A stretch of 64,000 nucleotides of DNA from Marinobacter denitrificans. Lineage in GTDB: Bacteria; Pseudomonadota; Gammaproteobacteria; Pseudomonadales; Oleiphilaceae. Location: contig NZ_VMHN01000001.1 in NCBI RefSeq assembly GCF_008795955.1, forward strand, positions 992,001 to 1,056,000, written 5' to 3'. How positions within the stretch are numbered: the stretch's first letter is position 1; each line of letters starts with the position of its first letter. Of this stretch, positions 8,854 through 18,333 are shown one piece after another. A program made the position numbers and the translations under genes. The notes under the pieces were generated by a model, which saw only the letters and a list, made by a program, of their open reading frames with translations, had not been told where the DNA came from and searched no databases.

Positions 8854-11800
8854 GCGGCACTCTCAACACTTTCAACACGATCGACAAAGTCCTGATCGCC
8901 AATCGCGGGGCCATTGCCTGCCGGGTGATCCGTACCCTGCGCGAGATGGACATCACTTCTGTGGCGGTCTACGCCGAAGCCGACGCAGACTCGTTGCATG
9001 TGCGACAGGCCGACGAATCTTACTCCCTGGGTGAGGGCTCAGCCGCAGCCACCTACCTGGATCAGGACAAGCTGTTCGAGATAGTCCGCAAAAGCGGGGC
9101 AGGCGCCATCCATCCGGGCTATGGCTTTCTCAGCGAGAACGCGGATTTTGCCCGCCGCTGCGATGCCGAAGGTGTGGTGTTTCTTGGCCCCACACCGGAA
9201 CAGATGGAACAGTTCGGTCTCAAACACACCGCCCGGGCCCTGGCCGAGGAAGCTGGCGTACCACTGTTACCCGGCACCGGCCTGCTGACGGGTCTGGACG
9301 AAGCGATACAGGCAGCTGAGTCAATCGGCTATCCGGTAATGCTGAAAAGCACTGCCGGCGGTGGTGGCATTGGCATGTCCCGCTGTTACAGCGCCGAGGA
9401 TCTGGGCAAGACCTTCGAATCGGTGCAGCGGCTGAGCCAGAACAACTTCAGCAACGATGGCGTGTTTCTCGAGAAATTCGTGGAGCATGCCCGCCATATT
9501 GAAGTGCAGCTTTTCGGCGACGGCAAAGGCCGCGTCGCTGCCCTGGGCGAGCGGGATTGTTCCGCCCAGCGCCGCAACCAGAAGGTCATTGAAGAAGCGC
9601 CCGCACCGGGTCTGACCGACGATGTGCGCACCCGCATGCATGCCACCGCCCGCCAGCTGGGTGAAAGCATCGCCTACCGCAGTGCCGGCACCGTGGAATT
9701 CATCTACGACCCGGACACCACCGAGTTCTACTTCCTGGAAGTAAATACCCGCTTACAGGTGGAGCACGGCGTGACTGAAAAGGTTTACGGCGTGGACCTG
9801 GTGCGCTGGATGGTGGAACTCGGGGCCGGCACCCTGCCGGATCTGAAAGGGCTGAGTGACAACCTCACTGCTTCCGGACATGCCATTCAGGCGCGGATCT
9901 ATGCCGAGGATCCCAACAAGGATTTCCAGCCCGGGGCCGGCCTGCTCACCAACGTGGCATGGCCGGACGAAGACGGCCTTCGCATCGACACCTGGATTCA
10001 GCCCGGCACGGAAGTGTCGCCCCTGTACGACCCTATGCTCGCCAAAGTGATTGTGCACCAGCCCGATCGGGAATCGGCCCGTCAGCGGCTGATGCAAGCC
10101 CTCAACGACAGCCAGCTCTATGGCATCGAGACCAACCTCAAGTACGTGCGCCAGGTGCTGGATGACCCGCGTTTCGTGGAAGGCCGCCTGTTCACCCACA
10201 CCCTCAATGAATTCGATTACCAGCCAGCCACCGTGGACGTGCTCAGTGGCGGCACGATGACCACCATCCAGGATTACCCCGGGCGGATCGGCTATTGGGA
10301 CATCGGTGTGCCGCCCTCCGGCCCTTTCGACAGCTACTCGTTCCGGCTCGGTAACCGGCTGCTGGGCAACCCGGAAAAAGCACCGGGCCTGGAAATCACC
10401 CTCAAGGGGCCGGTGCTCAGCTTTAATCGGGCCACCCAGATTGTGCTCACCGGCGCACCGCTGAACGCCACCCTGAACGATGAGCCGGTGGGTTTCTGGC
10501 AGGTGATTGACGTGCCCGCCGGCGCCACCCTGAAGCTCGGCGCCACCACCGGCGATGGTGCCCGGGCCTATGTGCTGTTCGGTGGTGGACTGGACTGCCC
10601 GGAATACCTCACCTCCTGCAGCACGTTTACCCTGGGGCAGTTCGGGGGCCACTGCGGCCGCGCTCTACGGGCCGGGGATGTGCTGGCGTTGGGCGACGCC
10701 AGACCGGTTACTGCCACTACCCTGCCCAACGAACTGAAACCGGCCATTGGCAGAACCTGGAAGCTCCACGTGACCTATGGCCCCCACGGGGCGCCGGACT
10801 ATTTCACCGGTCAGGACATCGATACTTTCTTCGCCAGCGAATGGGAGATCCACTACAACTCCAGCCGCACCGGCGTTCGACTGATTGGCCCGAAACCGGA
10901 ATGGGCCCGCAGTGATGGCGGCGAGGCCGGCATGCACCCTTCCAACATTCACGACAACGCTTATGCGGTAGGCACCGTGGATTTCACTGGTGATATGCCG
11001 GTGATTCTCGGCCCCGATGGCCCCAGTCTTGGGGGCTTCGTCTGCCCGGTCACAGTCATCAGCGCCGATCTCTGGAAACTGGGCCAGCTCAAAGCCGGTG
11101 ACAAGGTGCGGTTTGTACCGGTCAGCCAGGATCAGGCGGTTGCCCTGCGGGAAGCGCTGGACGACTCCGTGGCGACGCTGACGCCTGCCACCGCCCGTAT
11201 CACGCCCATCAAACCGGAAACCCCGATTCTTGATTCGCTCAGCAACACAGAACATGAAACCCGCGTGGTCTACCGTGCCGCCGGCGACAACTACGTGCTG
11301 GTGGAATACGGCCCCATGGAACTGGATATCCGCCTGCGCTTCCGCGCCCACGCCCTGATGCTGTGGCTGCGGGAACGGAACCACGACGCCATTCTGGAAC
11401 TGACACCGGGCATTCGCTCCCTGCAGATGCATTACGACAGCCAGAAGCTCAGCCAGCGCACCCTGCTGGACCTGCTGATCAGTGCCGAAAAGGAACTTGA
11501 AAAGCAGCCCGAATGGGACGTGCCAGCACGCATCGTACACCTGCCCCTGTCCTGGGACGATGAGGCCTGCCAGACCGCCATTGCCAAATACATGCAGTCG
11601 GTGCGCAAGGACGCCCCCTGGTGCCCGAGCAACCTGGAATTCATCCGTCGCATCAACGGGCTGGACAGCATCGAAGAGGTGAAAAAGATCGTCTTCGACG
11701 CGAGCTATCTGGTAATGGGCCTTGGTGACGTCTACCTCGGCGCCCCGGTGGCCACGCCGCTCGACCCCCGCCACCGGCTGGTCACCACCAAGTACAACCC

Positions 11801-12488
11801 TGCCCGCACCTGGACCGCGGAAAACTCCGTGGGCATCGGCGGCGCCTATCTGTGCATCTATGGCATGGAAGGCCCAGGCGGCTACCAGTTTGTCGGTCGC
11901 ACCCTGCAGATGTGGAACCGTTACCGCACCACCGACTTCTTCGAGCCAGGCAAGCCCTGGCTGCTGAGGTTCTTCGACCAGGTGCGTTTCTACGAGGTGA
12001 GCGCGGAAGAGCTGCAGCAGATTCGTCGGGACTTTCCCAACGGTGACTACCCGATCAAGGTCGAGCAAACCCGCTTCAACCTGAAGGACTACGAGCGGTT
12101 TCTTTCGGAAAACAACGATGAGATCCAGACCTTCACTGATAAACGAAAGCAGGCTTTCGATGAGGAGCTGCAGCGCTGGATCGAATCCGGCCAGATCAAT
12201 TTCAGTTCCGAAGCGCTCATCCAGGACACCGGTGACGATGACATCGCCAACCTACCTGACGGCCAGCACGCAGTGGAAAGCCACGTGGCAGGCAACCTTT
12301 GGGAATGCCTGGTGAAACCAGGCGACACCATCGAGGCCCAGCGACCGGTGGCGGTGATTGAGTCCATGAAAATGGAAATAGAACTTCTCAGCCCGGTTAC
12401 CGGCCGCGTGGTGGATGTGCGCCGGGAAGCGGGCCAGGCGGTTTCACCGGGCACCCCGGTGGTGATCGTGGAAGAGATCAGCCAATGA
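8844..12488 (+). CDS. Biotin-dependent guanidine (urea-type) carboxylase
   Basis: This is a single-chain carboxylase of 1,214 residues. The order is biotin carboxylase (about 10-455: [17 protein letters not shown]-grasp loop [27 protein letters not shown]), KipA-like carboxyltransferase (about 465-780), KipI-like domain (about 800-1,020) and biotinyl domain with VIESMKME, biotin Lys1176. The architecture is that of urea carboxylase. The riboswitch and the two DUF1989 partners argue that the substrate is guanidine, giving carboxyguanidine with ATP and bicarbonate. ATG 8844 is preferred to 8805 because [22 protein letters not shown] places the first strand normally and overlaps the upstream gene by 10 bases. 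No allophanate hydrolase follows, unlike in many such operons. Confidence 0.93.
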   Translation: MELSGTLNTFNTIDKVLIANRGAIACRVIRTLREMDITSVAVYAEADADSLHVRQADESYSLGEGSAAATYLDQDKLFEIVRKSGAGAIHPGYGFLSENADFARRCDAEGVVFLGPTPEQMEQFGLKHTARALAEEAGVPLLPGTGLLTGLDEAIQAAESIGYPVMLKSTAGGGGIGMSRCYSAEDLGKTFESVQRLSQNNFSNDGVFLEKFVEHARHIEVQLFGDGKGRVAALGERDCSAQRRNQKVIEEAPAPGLTDDVRTRMHATARQLGESIAYRSAGTVEFIYDPDTTEFYFLEVNTRLQVEHGVTEKVYGVDLVRWMVELGAGTLPDLKGLSDNLTASGHAIQARIYAEDPNKDFQPGAGLLTNVAWPDEDGLRIDTWIQPGTEVSPLYDPMLAKVIVHQPDRESARQRLMQALNDSQLYGIETNLKYVRQVLDDPRFVEGRLFTHTLNEFDYQPATVDVLSGGTMTTIQDYPGRIGYWDIGVPPSGPFDSYSFRLGNRLLGNPEKAPGLEITLKGPVLSFNRATQIVLTGAPLNATLNDEPVGFWQVIDVPAGATLKLGATTGDGARAYVLFGGGLDCPEYLTSCSTFTLGQFGGHCGRALRAGDVLALGDARPVTATTLPNELKPAIGRTWKLHVTYGPHGAPDYFTGQDIDTFFASEWEIHYNSSRTGVRLIGPKPEWARSDGGEAGMHPSNIHDNAYAVGTVDFTGDMPVILGPDGPSLGGFVCPVTVISADLWKLGQLKAGDKVRFVPVSQDQAVALREALDDSVATLTPATARITPIKPETPILDSLSNTEHETRVVYRAAGDNYVLVEYGPMELDIRLRFRAHALMLWLRERNHDAILELTPGIRSLQMHYDSQKLSQRTLLDLLISAEKELEKQPEWDVPARIVHLPLSWDDEACQTAIAKYMQSVRKDAPWCPSNLEFIRRINGLDSIEEVKKIVFDASYLVMGLGDVYLGAPVATPLDPRHRLVTTKYNPARTWTAENSVGIGGAYLCIYGMEGPGGYQFVGRTLQMWNRYRTTDFFEPGKPWLLRFFDQVRFYEVSAEELQQIRRDFPNGDYPIKVEQTRFNLKDYERFLSENNDEIQTFTDKRKQAFDEELQRWIESGQINFSSEALIQDTGDDDIANLPDGQHAVESHVAGNLWECLVKPGDTIEAQRPVAVIESMKMEIELLSPVTGRVVDVRREAGQAVSPGTPVVIVEEISQ

Positions 12489-12554
12489 TTGCCAACAATC
12501 CTGATACCAAAAATCCAAATCTACCAACACGGGCACGGCCCGAGGAGAGACACC

Positions 12555-13622
12555 ATGAAAACATCTGACCTGAGCAAACGTCTGGCAGCCGGCCTGCTAA
12601 CCGCCTCCCTGTCCATGGGCGCACTCGCCGAGGAAAAAGATGCCTTCAGCATTGCCTGGACTATCTACGCCGGCTGGGTGCCCTGGCAGTACGCCGAAGA
12701 CAGCGGCATCATGAAAAAGTGGGCGGACAAGTACGATATTGAAGTGGATATCGTGCAGGTGAACGACTACATCGAATCCATCAACCAGTACACCGCCGGC
12801 CAGTTCGATGGCGTGGTGGCCACCAGCATGGACGGCCTGTCGATTCCGGCAGCGTCAGGCCTGGATACCACCGCGCTGATCGTGGGCGACTATTCCAACG
12901 CCAACGACGGACTGGTCTCGAAAGACGCAGAGTCCATCGAGGATCTGGAGGGCGAAACCGTGCACCTGGTTGAGCTGTCGGTATCCCATTACCTGCTGGT
13001 GCGGGCGCTCGACACCGTTGGTCTGGAAGAACGGGATATCAGCGTGGTGAACATTTCCGACGCCGATCTGGTCTCTGCCTTCCAAACCGACGATGTGCGC
13101 CATGTGGCCACCTGGAACCCGCTGCTGACGGAAGTGTCTGCCATGCCGGGTACCACACCGCTGTTTGATTCCAGCCAGATTCCCGGCCACATCAAGGACC
13201 TGACACTGGTAAACACCGAGACTCTGGAAGACAATCCGAAACTGGGCAAGGCTTTGGTGGGCGCCTGGTATGAAACCATGAGCATCCTCAAGTCTGACAG
13301 CGAGGAGGGCCAGGAAGCCCGAGCTATGCTGGGCGAGATCTCCGGCACGGACCAGAAAGGTTATGAAATGCAGCTGGCGGGTATGAAGATGTTCTGGGAG
13401 CCGGCCAATTCGGTGGAGTTCATCCGCAGTGACGAGGCCCGGGAGGCGATGGACAGCGTTCGCCAGTTCTCGTTCGACAAGGGCTTGCTTGGCCAGGGTG
13501 CCCAGAGTCCAGACTTTGTCGGCATCGAATTCCCCGATGGTTCCGTTATGGGTGACTCGGACAATGTGAAGCTTCGGTTTAACGACAGCTACATGCAGAT
13601 GGCTGCTGACGAAGAGATCTGA
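12555..13622 (+). CDS. Periplasmic substrate-binding protein of a NitT/TauT-like ABC importer
   Basis: The protein has a signal peptide (MKTSDLSKRLAAGLLTASLS, then MGALA before EEKD) and an NMT1/SsuA-like body of 355 residues. ATG 12555 has GAGGAGAG upstream and starts the signal peptide; the frame is open back to 12489. It is the last gene of the first guanidine operon and has no permease or ATPase beside it. Those two genes lie under the second guanidine riboswitch at 17518-19118, so the three probably form one importer, perhaps for guanidine or a guanidine-releasing compound. The ligand is inferred from context only. Confidence 0.85.
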   Translation: MKTSDLSKRLAAGLLTASLSMGALAEEKDAFSIAWTIYAGWVPWQYAEDSGIMKKWADKYDIEVDIVQVNDYIESINQYTAGQFDGVVATSMDGLSIPAASGLDTTALIVGDYSNANDGLVSKDAESIEDLEGETVHLVELSVSHYLLVRALDTVGLEERDISVVNISDADLVSAFQTDDVRHVATWNPLLTEVSAMPGTTPLFDSSQIPGHIKDLTLVNTETLEDNPKLGKALVGAWYETMSILKSDSEEGQEARAMLGEISGTDQKGYEMQLAGMKMFWEPANSVEFIRSDEAREAMDSVRQFSFDKGLLGQGAQSPDFVGIEFPDGSVMGDSDNVKLRFNDSYMQMAADEEI

Positions 13623-13654
13623 GTCTGGTCATTGCTTGCCTTGATGGATAGCTG

Positions 13655-13681
13655 AGGGCACGATTACTCGTGCCCTTTTTT
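13655..13681 (+). terminator. Intrinsic terminator of the first guanidine operon
   Basis: GGGCACG (13656-13662) and CGTGCCC (13669-13675) form the stem with loop ATTACT, followed by six T (13676-13681). Confidence 0.9.
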
Positions 13682-13697
13682 GTTGGCTTTGGAGCAT

Positions 13698-13810
13698 GGT
13701 TGGGGGCGGATGGTCTCTCCAAAACACGCTCCTTCGGCACATCCGTGTGACGCTTGGACTCCGCCATCCATGGCTCCGTACAGTTTTGGAGAGACCATCC
13801 GCCCCCAACC
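13698..13810 (+). repeat. Long palindromic intergenic element, family A copy 1
   Basis: A 28-base arm (13698-13725) is repeated as its perfect reverse complement at 13783-13810. The 57-base centre is largely the same as that of 58448-58501 and includes CCATCCATGGCTCCG. The arms of the two copies differ except for the inner CCAAAAC, so the pairing, not the arm sequence, is conserved. It lies between the binding-protein terminator and the TetR gene. Confidence 0.85.
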
Positions 13811-13845
13811 CCGAACGCAAGTGCAAACCGGAGAGAATTCTACCA

Positions 13846-14457
13846 ATGCGTCGTACCAAGGAAGATGCTGAGAAGACCCGCCAGACAGTTCTGGAAGCTG
13901 CGTTAACACTGTTCAGTCGGGATGGTTATTCCCTCACTACGCTGAGCCGTATTGCCAAAGAAGCTGGTTGCAGCCGTGGGCCGATTTACTGGCATTTTCA
14001 GAATAAGGATGACCTCTACGAAGCGGTACTAGCCTATTCCCAGGAACCGTTGGAAGCGTTGGTAGCTGAATGCGCAGGTATGCGGGAGACGCCAATTGCG
14101 GCAATGGACCGGTTTATCGAACAATGGCTGGGTTTGCTGGCTAATAACAGGCAATACCGACAGTCCTTCGAGATTCTGTTGAACAAGACCGAACTGACCG
14201 ATGCCATGAGCCGCACGCTGAAGCGGGAGCGGGCGCTGACGAAGTCGATTATCGGGTTGTTCCGGGATTTGGTGGGGCAGGCGGTTGAGCAAGGTTTGAT
14301 CACAACGGAAGAAGACCCCAAAGACCTGGGCTTGCTAAGTTACACCTATTTAATGGGCATTACCCAGACGTGGCTGTTTGCGCCAAAACTGTTTTCACTT
14401 AAACGGGAAACCCCGTTTTTTCAGCGGCAGTTCTGGGCATTGCTCGGGAAGAAGTAG
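13846..14457 (+). CDS. TetR/AcrR-family transcriptional regulator
   Basis: The 203-residue protein has an N-terminal TetR helix-turn-helix (ALTLFSRDGYSLTTLSRIAKEAGCSRGPIYWHFQNKDDLYEAVL) and a helical ligand-binding half like that of efflux-pump repressors (AcrR/TtgR). The frame is open to 13696 because of the upstream palindrome, but MRRTKEDAEKTRQTVLEAAL at 13846 is the family start and has GGAGAG upstream. No efflux gene lies nearby, and its target is unknown. It sits between the first guanidine operon and a convergent glutamine synthetase. Confidence 0.9.
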   Translation: MRRTKEDAEKTRQTVLEAALTLFSRDGYSLTTLSRIAKEAGCSRGPIYWHFQNKDDLYEAVLAYSQEPLEALVAECAGMRETPIAAMDRFIEQWLGLLANNRQYRQSFEILLNKTELTDAMSRTLKRERALTKSIIGLFRDLVGQAVEQGLITTEEDPKDLGLLSYTYLMGITQTWLFAPKLFSLKRETPFFQRQFWALLGKK

Positions 14458-14492
14458 CGAAAGAGAGCGTTGCAGGCAACTGCATGGTAGCG

Positions 14493-14600
14493 CTGGCGGA
14501 TGTGAACCCTTTCAGGGGATGTCGAAAACAGGGATGTTTTCGTCAAGCGTACACGGACGTATTCACAGCGTGCCCCTGAAAGGGTTCCCATCCGCCGGCG
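14493..14600 (+). repeat. Long palindromic intergenic element, family B copy 1
   Basis: Arms at 14493-14519 and 14574-14600 pair over 27 bases with two mismatches. The 54-base centre (14520-14573) is nearly the same, in reverse orientation, as 60955-61008. It lies between the convergent TetR and glutamine synthetase genes, where it could serve as a two-way terminator. Confidence 0.85.
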
Positions 14601-14635
14601 CGGTCGGCAAACACAGGCATTAATGGATCAGATGC

Positions 14636-15994
14636 TCAGAACATCTTCAGATAACGCTCCACCTCCCACTCAGACACGTGGTTCTGATAGCTCTCCCACT
14701 CTCCTTTCTTGTACTCCACAAAGCTGTTGAACATTGCCTCGCCAAACACCTCTTTGGCCAGCGGATCTGTCTCGAAAGCCTCCACCGCCTCACCCAGGTT
14801 ACGCGGCAGGTATTCAATGCCGCGCTCGGCGATTTCCGCGTCGCTGTAGTTGTACATGTTTTCGTGGTGGGGAGCGCCCGCATCGAGGCCCTCACGGATG
14901 CCTTCCAGGCCGGCGGCCAGGATCAGGGCGCTGCCGAGGTAGGGGTTGCAGGCGATATCGGCGGCGCGGCACTCAATGCGGCCGCCCATACCGGGGATGC
15001 GGATCATGTTGGTGCGATTGTTGGAGCCGTAGCACATGAACACGGGTGCCCAGGTAGAGCCAGACATGCTGCCCTGGCGCACCAGACGCTTATAGCTGTT
15101 AACCGTCGGGGCAATCACCGCACTGATGGCCGCACCATGTTTCAACACACCGGCCGTGAAATGGTAGGCGATCTTGCTGATGCCACAGTCATGCAGGTCA
15201 TCGCCGTCAGGCTCGAACAGGTTCTTGCCGGTTTTGATGTCTGCCAAAGACATATTGTAGTGGGCGCCGCTGCCGGTTCGGTCACCAAATGGTTTGGGCA
15301 TGAAACTGGCAAAGGCCCCGTGCTTGCGGGCGATTTCGTTGGCCATCATGCGGAAGAACACCAGGCGGTCGGCCATGGTCAGACCGTCGGCGTACTTGAA
15401 GTCGGTTTCGAACTGGCCGTTGGCGTCTTCGTGGTCGAAGGAATAGACATCCCACCCCAGTTCATTCATGGCGTCCACCAACTCATCCACAATGGGCAGG
15501 TTATCCATCAGAGTGCGTGGGTCGTAGCAGGGCTTGCCCAGGTTGTCGCGATCACTCAGCGGGGCGAAACCACCATCCTCGGTCTCACGGAGCAGGAAGA
15601 ACTCCGTTTCAATGCCCAGATTGAAGCGGTAGCCCATGCCCGCAGCCGAATCCAGTTGGCGACGGAAAATATTGCGGGAACAGGCTTCAAATGGTTTTCC
15701 GTTGAGGTAGAGGTTTCCAGGAAACCACGCTAGCTTTCGGTTCCAGGGGCAGATGGCGACGCCACCGGCATCCGGCATCGCTGCCACTTCGTCGTCGGAG
15801 ATGTCCTGGGGAACGCCGTCCAGGGCAGCCCCGGTGTATAACTCGGAGCCTTCCATCATCTGGCCAAGGTGGGCAACGGGTACAAACTTGCCTTTGCTGA
15901 TGCCATGAATATCCACGTAACTGGCCATGGCGTACTTGACGCCGGCATCTTCGAGCTTCTGTTTCAGGGCCTGGGTATTGGTCAGGTCAGTCAT
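14636..15994 (-). CDS. glnT: Type III (GlnT-like) glutamine synthetase
   Basis: This 452-residue enzyme of the GlnT group joins ammonia to glutamate or makes a related gamma-glutamyl amide. Visible landmarks are the N-terminal YVDIHGISKGKFVPV, the metal-site GIETEFFLL, the ATP-site SGAHYNMSL and NRTNMIRIPG with IECRAADIACNPYL. It is not the housekeeping GlnA: the C-terminal adenylylation loop is not recognisable. Beside the guanidine genes, which release ammonia, an assimilatory role makes sense. It is transcribed divergently from the hydrolase at 16122. A sigma-54-like string TGGCATGTATGTTGAA upstream has GA in place of GC and is not counted. Confidence 0.88.
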   Translation of the reverse strand: MTDLTNTQALKQKLEDAGVKYAMASYVDIHGISKGKFVPVAHLGQMMEGSELYTGAALDGVPQDISDDEVAAMPDAGGVAICPWNRKLAWFPGNLYLNGKPFEACSRNIFRRQLDSAAGMGYRFNLGIETEFFLLRETEDGGFAPLSDRDNLGKPCYDPRTLMDNLPIVDELVDAMNELGWDVYSFDHEDANGQFETDFKYADGLTMADRLVFFRMMANEIARKHGAFASFMPKPFGDRTGSGAHYNMSLADIKTGKNLFEPDGDDLHDCGISKIAYHFTAGVLKHGAAISAVIAPTVNSYKRLVRQGSMSGSTWAPVFMCYGSNNRTNMIRIPGMGGRIECRAADIACNPYLGSALILAAGLEGIREGLDAGAPHHENMYNYSDAEIAERGIEYLPRNLGEAVEAFETDPLAKEVFGEAMFNSFVEYKKGEWESYQNHVSEWEVERYLKMF

Positions 15995-16121
15995 CTTGTT
16001 TCCTCTTTTCTGGCACGTTTCTTTCTACAGCTTTGCCATTCAACATACATGCCAGCGTGTATGTATAATTTCGCAGCAAGGGTTTCTGAGCCTGAAGACG
16101 GCATGAGCAGAGGGGCTATAA

Positions 16122-17153
16122 ATGAATGATAAACAATGGCTTGAAGATGATTTTGAAGCAGGAGACCTGCTCCTTTCGAGCGGGGCAACACTGAACTCGG
16201 CTCGCCTGCATTACCATCAGATCGGGAAGTTGAATGCACCAAAAGACAACCTCATCCTGCTGCCCACGTACTATGGTGGTGCAGCCGCAGGCAATCATCC
16301 CTGGGTTGGCAGTGATAGCCCGCTGAATCCGGACAAATACTGCATTGTCATTCCCTCAATGCTGGGGGCAGGGGAATCTTCATCTCCATCGAATACCCAG
16401 GGCCAACAGGCCGGGCCCGGTTTTCCTGAGATCAGTCTTTACGACAATGTGATGCTGCAGAAGCTGCTCGTGGACGAAGTCTTCGGTGGCGCCGGCATTG
16501 CCCTGGTGATGGGGTGGTCCATGGGCGGCATGCAGGCGCTGCAATGGGGTTGCCTGTTTCCTGAGCAGGTTCGGGGAGTGCTGGCCACCTGCTGCACGGC
16601 CCGCTGCTACCCCCACAACCAGGTTTTTCTGGAGGGTGTTAAAGCCGCCCTCACCTGCGACCAGAACTTCCAGGAAGGCCATTACCAGAGTCCACCACGG
16701 CGCGGGCTCAGGGCATTTGGCCGGGTATACGCGGGCTGGGCTTATTCCCAGGCGTTCTTCCGTAGCGAGCTCTGGCGATGCCTGGGATTCGATTCCAGCG
16801 AGGCTCTGTTGCGCTTCTGGGAGGATGACCATTTGGGCCAGGATGCCAATAACCTGCTGTCGGCGCTGAGCACTTGGCAGCGTGGCGACATCAGTGACAA
16901 CCCAATGTTTGAGGGCGACTACCAGACCGCACTCGCTTCGCTCACCATGCCGACCCGGGTGATGCCAGGCAGCACCGACCTCTACTTCACAGTTGAGGAT
17001 GCCCTGCAGGATGCCCGGCAAATGCCGGGAGCAACCTTTGACCCCCTGACTTCTGATTGGGGGCATATTGCCGGTGGCCCCGGGAGGGAGACCCAAAGTC
17101 ACCAGAAGATTCTTGGCGCTGCACAATCGCTTCTCAGCACGAAGGGCCCATGA
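16122..17153 (+). CDS. MetX-like alpha/beta hydrolase or acyltransferase
   Basis: The 343-residue protein resembles homoserine O-acetyltransferase. It has the nucleophile elbow GWSMGGMQA, a likely acid Asp in MPGSTDLYF and a likely His in DWGHIAGG, all in the right order. The sequence lacks clear homoserine-binding landmarks, so it may act on another substrate. It is divergent from glnT and upstream of the second guanidine operon. Function beyond the fold is not known. Confidence 0.8.
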   Translation: MNDKQWLEDDFEAGDLLLSSGATLNSARLHYHQIGKLNAPKDNLILLPTYYGGAAAGNHPWVGSDSPLNPDKYCIVIPSMLGAGESSSPSNTQGQQAGPGFPEISLYDNVMLQKLLVDEVFGGAGIALVMGWSMGGMQALQWGCLFPEQVRGVLATCCTARCYPHNQVFLEGVKAALTCDQNFQEGHYQSPPRRGLRAFGRVYAGWAYSQAFFRSELWRCLGFDSSEALLRFWEDDHLGQDANNLLSALSTWQRGDISDNPMFEGDYQTALASLTMPTRVMPGSTDLYFTVEDALQDARQMPGATFDPLTSDWGHIAGGPGRETQSHQKILGAAQSLLSTKGP

Positions 17154-17174
17154 CTGTGCACCCACACCTGCCAT

Positions 17175-17189
17175 GCACATTAATGGTGC
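17175..17189 (+). promoter_or_regulatory. NtrC-like site upstream of the second guanidine operon
   Basis: GCACATTAATGGTGC matches GCAC-N7-GTGC and is flanked by T, giving the full TGCAC start of the consensus. Its centre is about 70 bases before the sigma-54-type promoter at 17245. Confidence 0.65.
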
Positions 17190-17244
17190 GTCGTTTCGCT
17201 CCCGATCAGTCCGGATCGCCCCAATTATGCCCCTTTTACGAAGC

Positions 17245-17260
17245 TGGCACGCCACCTGCA
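17245..17260 (+). promoter_or_regulatory. Sigma-54-type promoter of the second guanidine operon
   Basis: TGGCACGCCACCTGCA matches TGGCACG-N4-TTGCA at all but one conserved base (CTGC for TTGC), with correct -24/-12 spacing. The transcript would start near 17270, about 75 bases before the riboswitch. Confidence 0.65.
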
Positions 17261-17341
17261 CTGATCCGGACAGACGAGTTTAATAACCCCGATCCGTTCA
17301 CAGCAACACCGCAAACCACGCGGCGAACACAGCGGACAAAA

Positions 17342-17452
17342 TGGGTGACTAGGGTTCCGGTCCGGGCATGCATGTAGAAGGTGCGCGGATGACTGGTCCG
17401 AGAGTCACCGACCTCTGGGAGGTTACACGGCGGGACAAAAGCCCGGGAGACT
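17342..17452 (+). ncRNA. Guanidine-I (ykkC) riboswitch 2
   Basis: The same conserved blocks as riboswitch 1 are present: CTAGGGTTCCG (17349-17359), GACTGGTCCGAGAG (17391-17404) and the ACACGGCGGGACAAAAGCCC block (from 17425). The linker regions differ from copy 1, as expected for independent aptamers with conserved cores. It precedes an ABC permease and ATPase that lack their own binding protein. Confidence 0.95.
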
Positions 17453-17517
17453 GAATCGCAAGGGAGGCTGTTGCCCGCGATGAACGTGCCGTGTTGTGTG
17501 ACCAGAGGAGACAACCT

Positions 17518-18333
17518 ATGCGAATGATCAACCGCCACCCAGGACGGGTTTCCGCCACTCTGCTCGGCCTGCTGCCCTTTCTGTTGATCATGCTGATCTA
17601 CAGCCTTGCGTCCCAGGAGCGCCTGGCGGAGAACCCCAACGACAAACTGTTGCCCGGCCTGGAACAGATGACAGCGGCGGTCGATCGCATGGCCTTTCAG
17701 GAAGACCGGCGCAGCGGTGACTATCTGATGTGGCAGGATACAACCGCCAGCCTGCAGCGCCTGGGCATCGGAGTGACTATCGCCGCGTCTCTGGCATTGG
17801 TGATCGGCATCCTGAATGGCGCCCTGCCCCTGATCCGTGCCAACCTCGCGCCACTGGTATCGGCACTCTCCATGGTTCCTCCCCTGGCGATATTACCCAT
17901 CCTGTTTATCGTATTCGGCCTTGGAGAGCTCTCCAAGGTCATGCTGATTGTGATCGGCACGGCACCGATCATGATGCGCGATGTGGCGCAGCGGGTGCGG
18001 GAGTTGCCCGGTGAGCAGCTGATCAAGATCCAGACCCTCGGGGCCAATACCTGGCAGGTCATTACCCGCATGGTGCTGCCTCAGGTACTACCCCGCCTGA
18101 TCGACTCCGTGCGCCTCAGCCTGGGCCCGGCCTGGCTGTTCCTGATCGCCGCGGAAGCCATCGCCTCCACCGAAGGCCTGGGTTACCGAATCTTCCTGGT
18201 GCGGCGCTATCTCGCCATGGATGTGATCCTGCCCTATGTCATCTGGATTACCATTCTTGCCATCGTTATCGACCAGTGTCTGCGGCTGGCCAACCGCAGG
18301 CTGTTCCCTTGGTACAACGCAGGAGGCCACTGA
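17518..18333 (+). CDS. ABC importer permease, NitT/TauT-like
   Basis: The 271-residue inner-membrane protein has a first membrane segment (about 10-30), a periplasmic stretch, then the binding-protein-dependent permease core with the EAA-type loop (ELPGEQLIKIQTLGANTWQVITRMVLPQVLPRLIDSVRLSLGPAW). ATG 17518 has AGGAG upstream; the frame is open to 17491. The region between the first and second segments (about 30-75) is longer than in SsuC-type permeases. It is controlled by the second guanidine riboswitch and overlaps the ATPase as TGATG. Confidence 0.88.
   Translation: MRMINRHPGRVSATLLGLLPFLLIMLIYSLASQERLAENPNDKLLPGLEQMTAAVDRMAFQEDRRSGDYLMWQDTTASLQRLGIGVTIAASLALVIGILNGALPLIRANLAPLVSALSMVPPLAILPILFIVFGLGELSKVMLIVIGTAPIMMRDVAQRVRELPGEQLIKIQTLGANTWQVITRMVLPQVLPRLIDSVRLSLGPAWLFLIAAEAIASTEGLGYRIFLVRRYLAMDVILPYVIWITILAIVIDQCLRLANRRLFPWYNAGGH

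Noticed and set aside
10665..12068. A 467-codon open frame on the minus strand
   Set aside because: It lies antisense inside the carboxylase, where high G+C and codon bias leave long antisense frames open.
13629..13909. Overlapping short frames on both strands
   Set aside because: They are by-products of the perfect palindrome A1.
14378..14623. Small frame with MFSSSVHGRIHSVPLKGF
   Set aside because: It crosses the end of the TetR gene and palindrome B1; the same peptide recurs at 60980 because the repeat recurs, not because it is a protein.
16012..16055. Sigma-54-like strings between glnT and the hydrolase
   Set aside because: TGGCACGTTTCTTTC (plus) and TGGCATGTATGTTGAA (minus) have TC or GA where the invariant GC should be.
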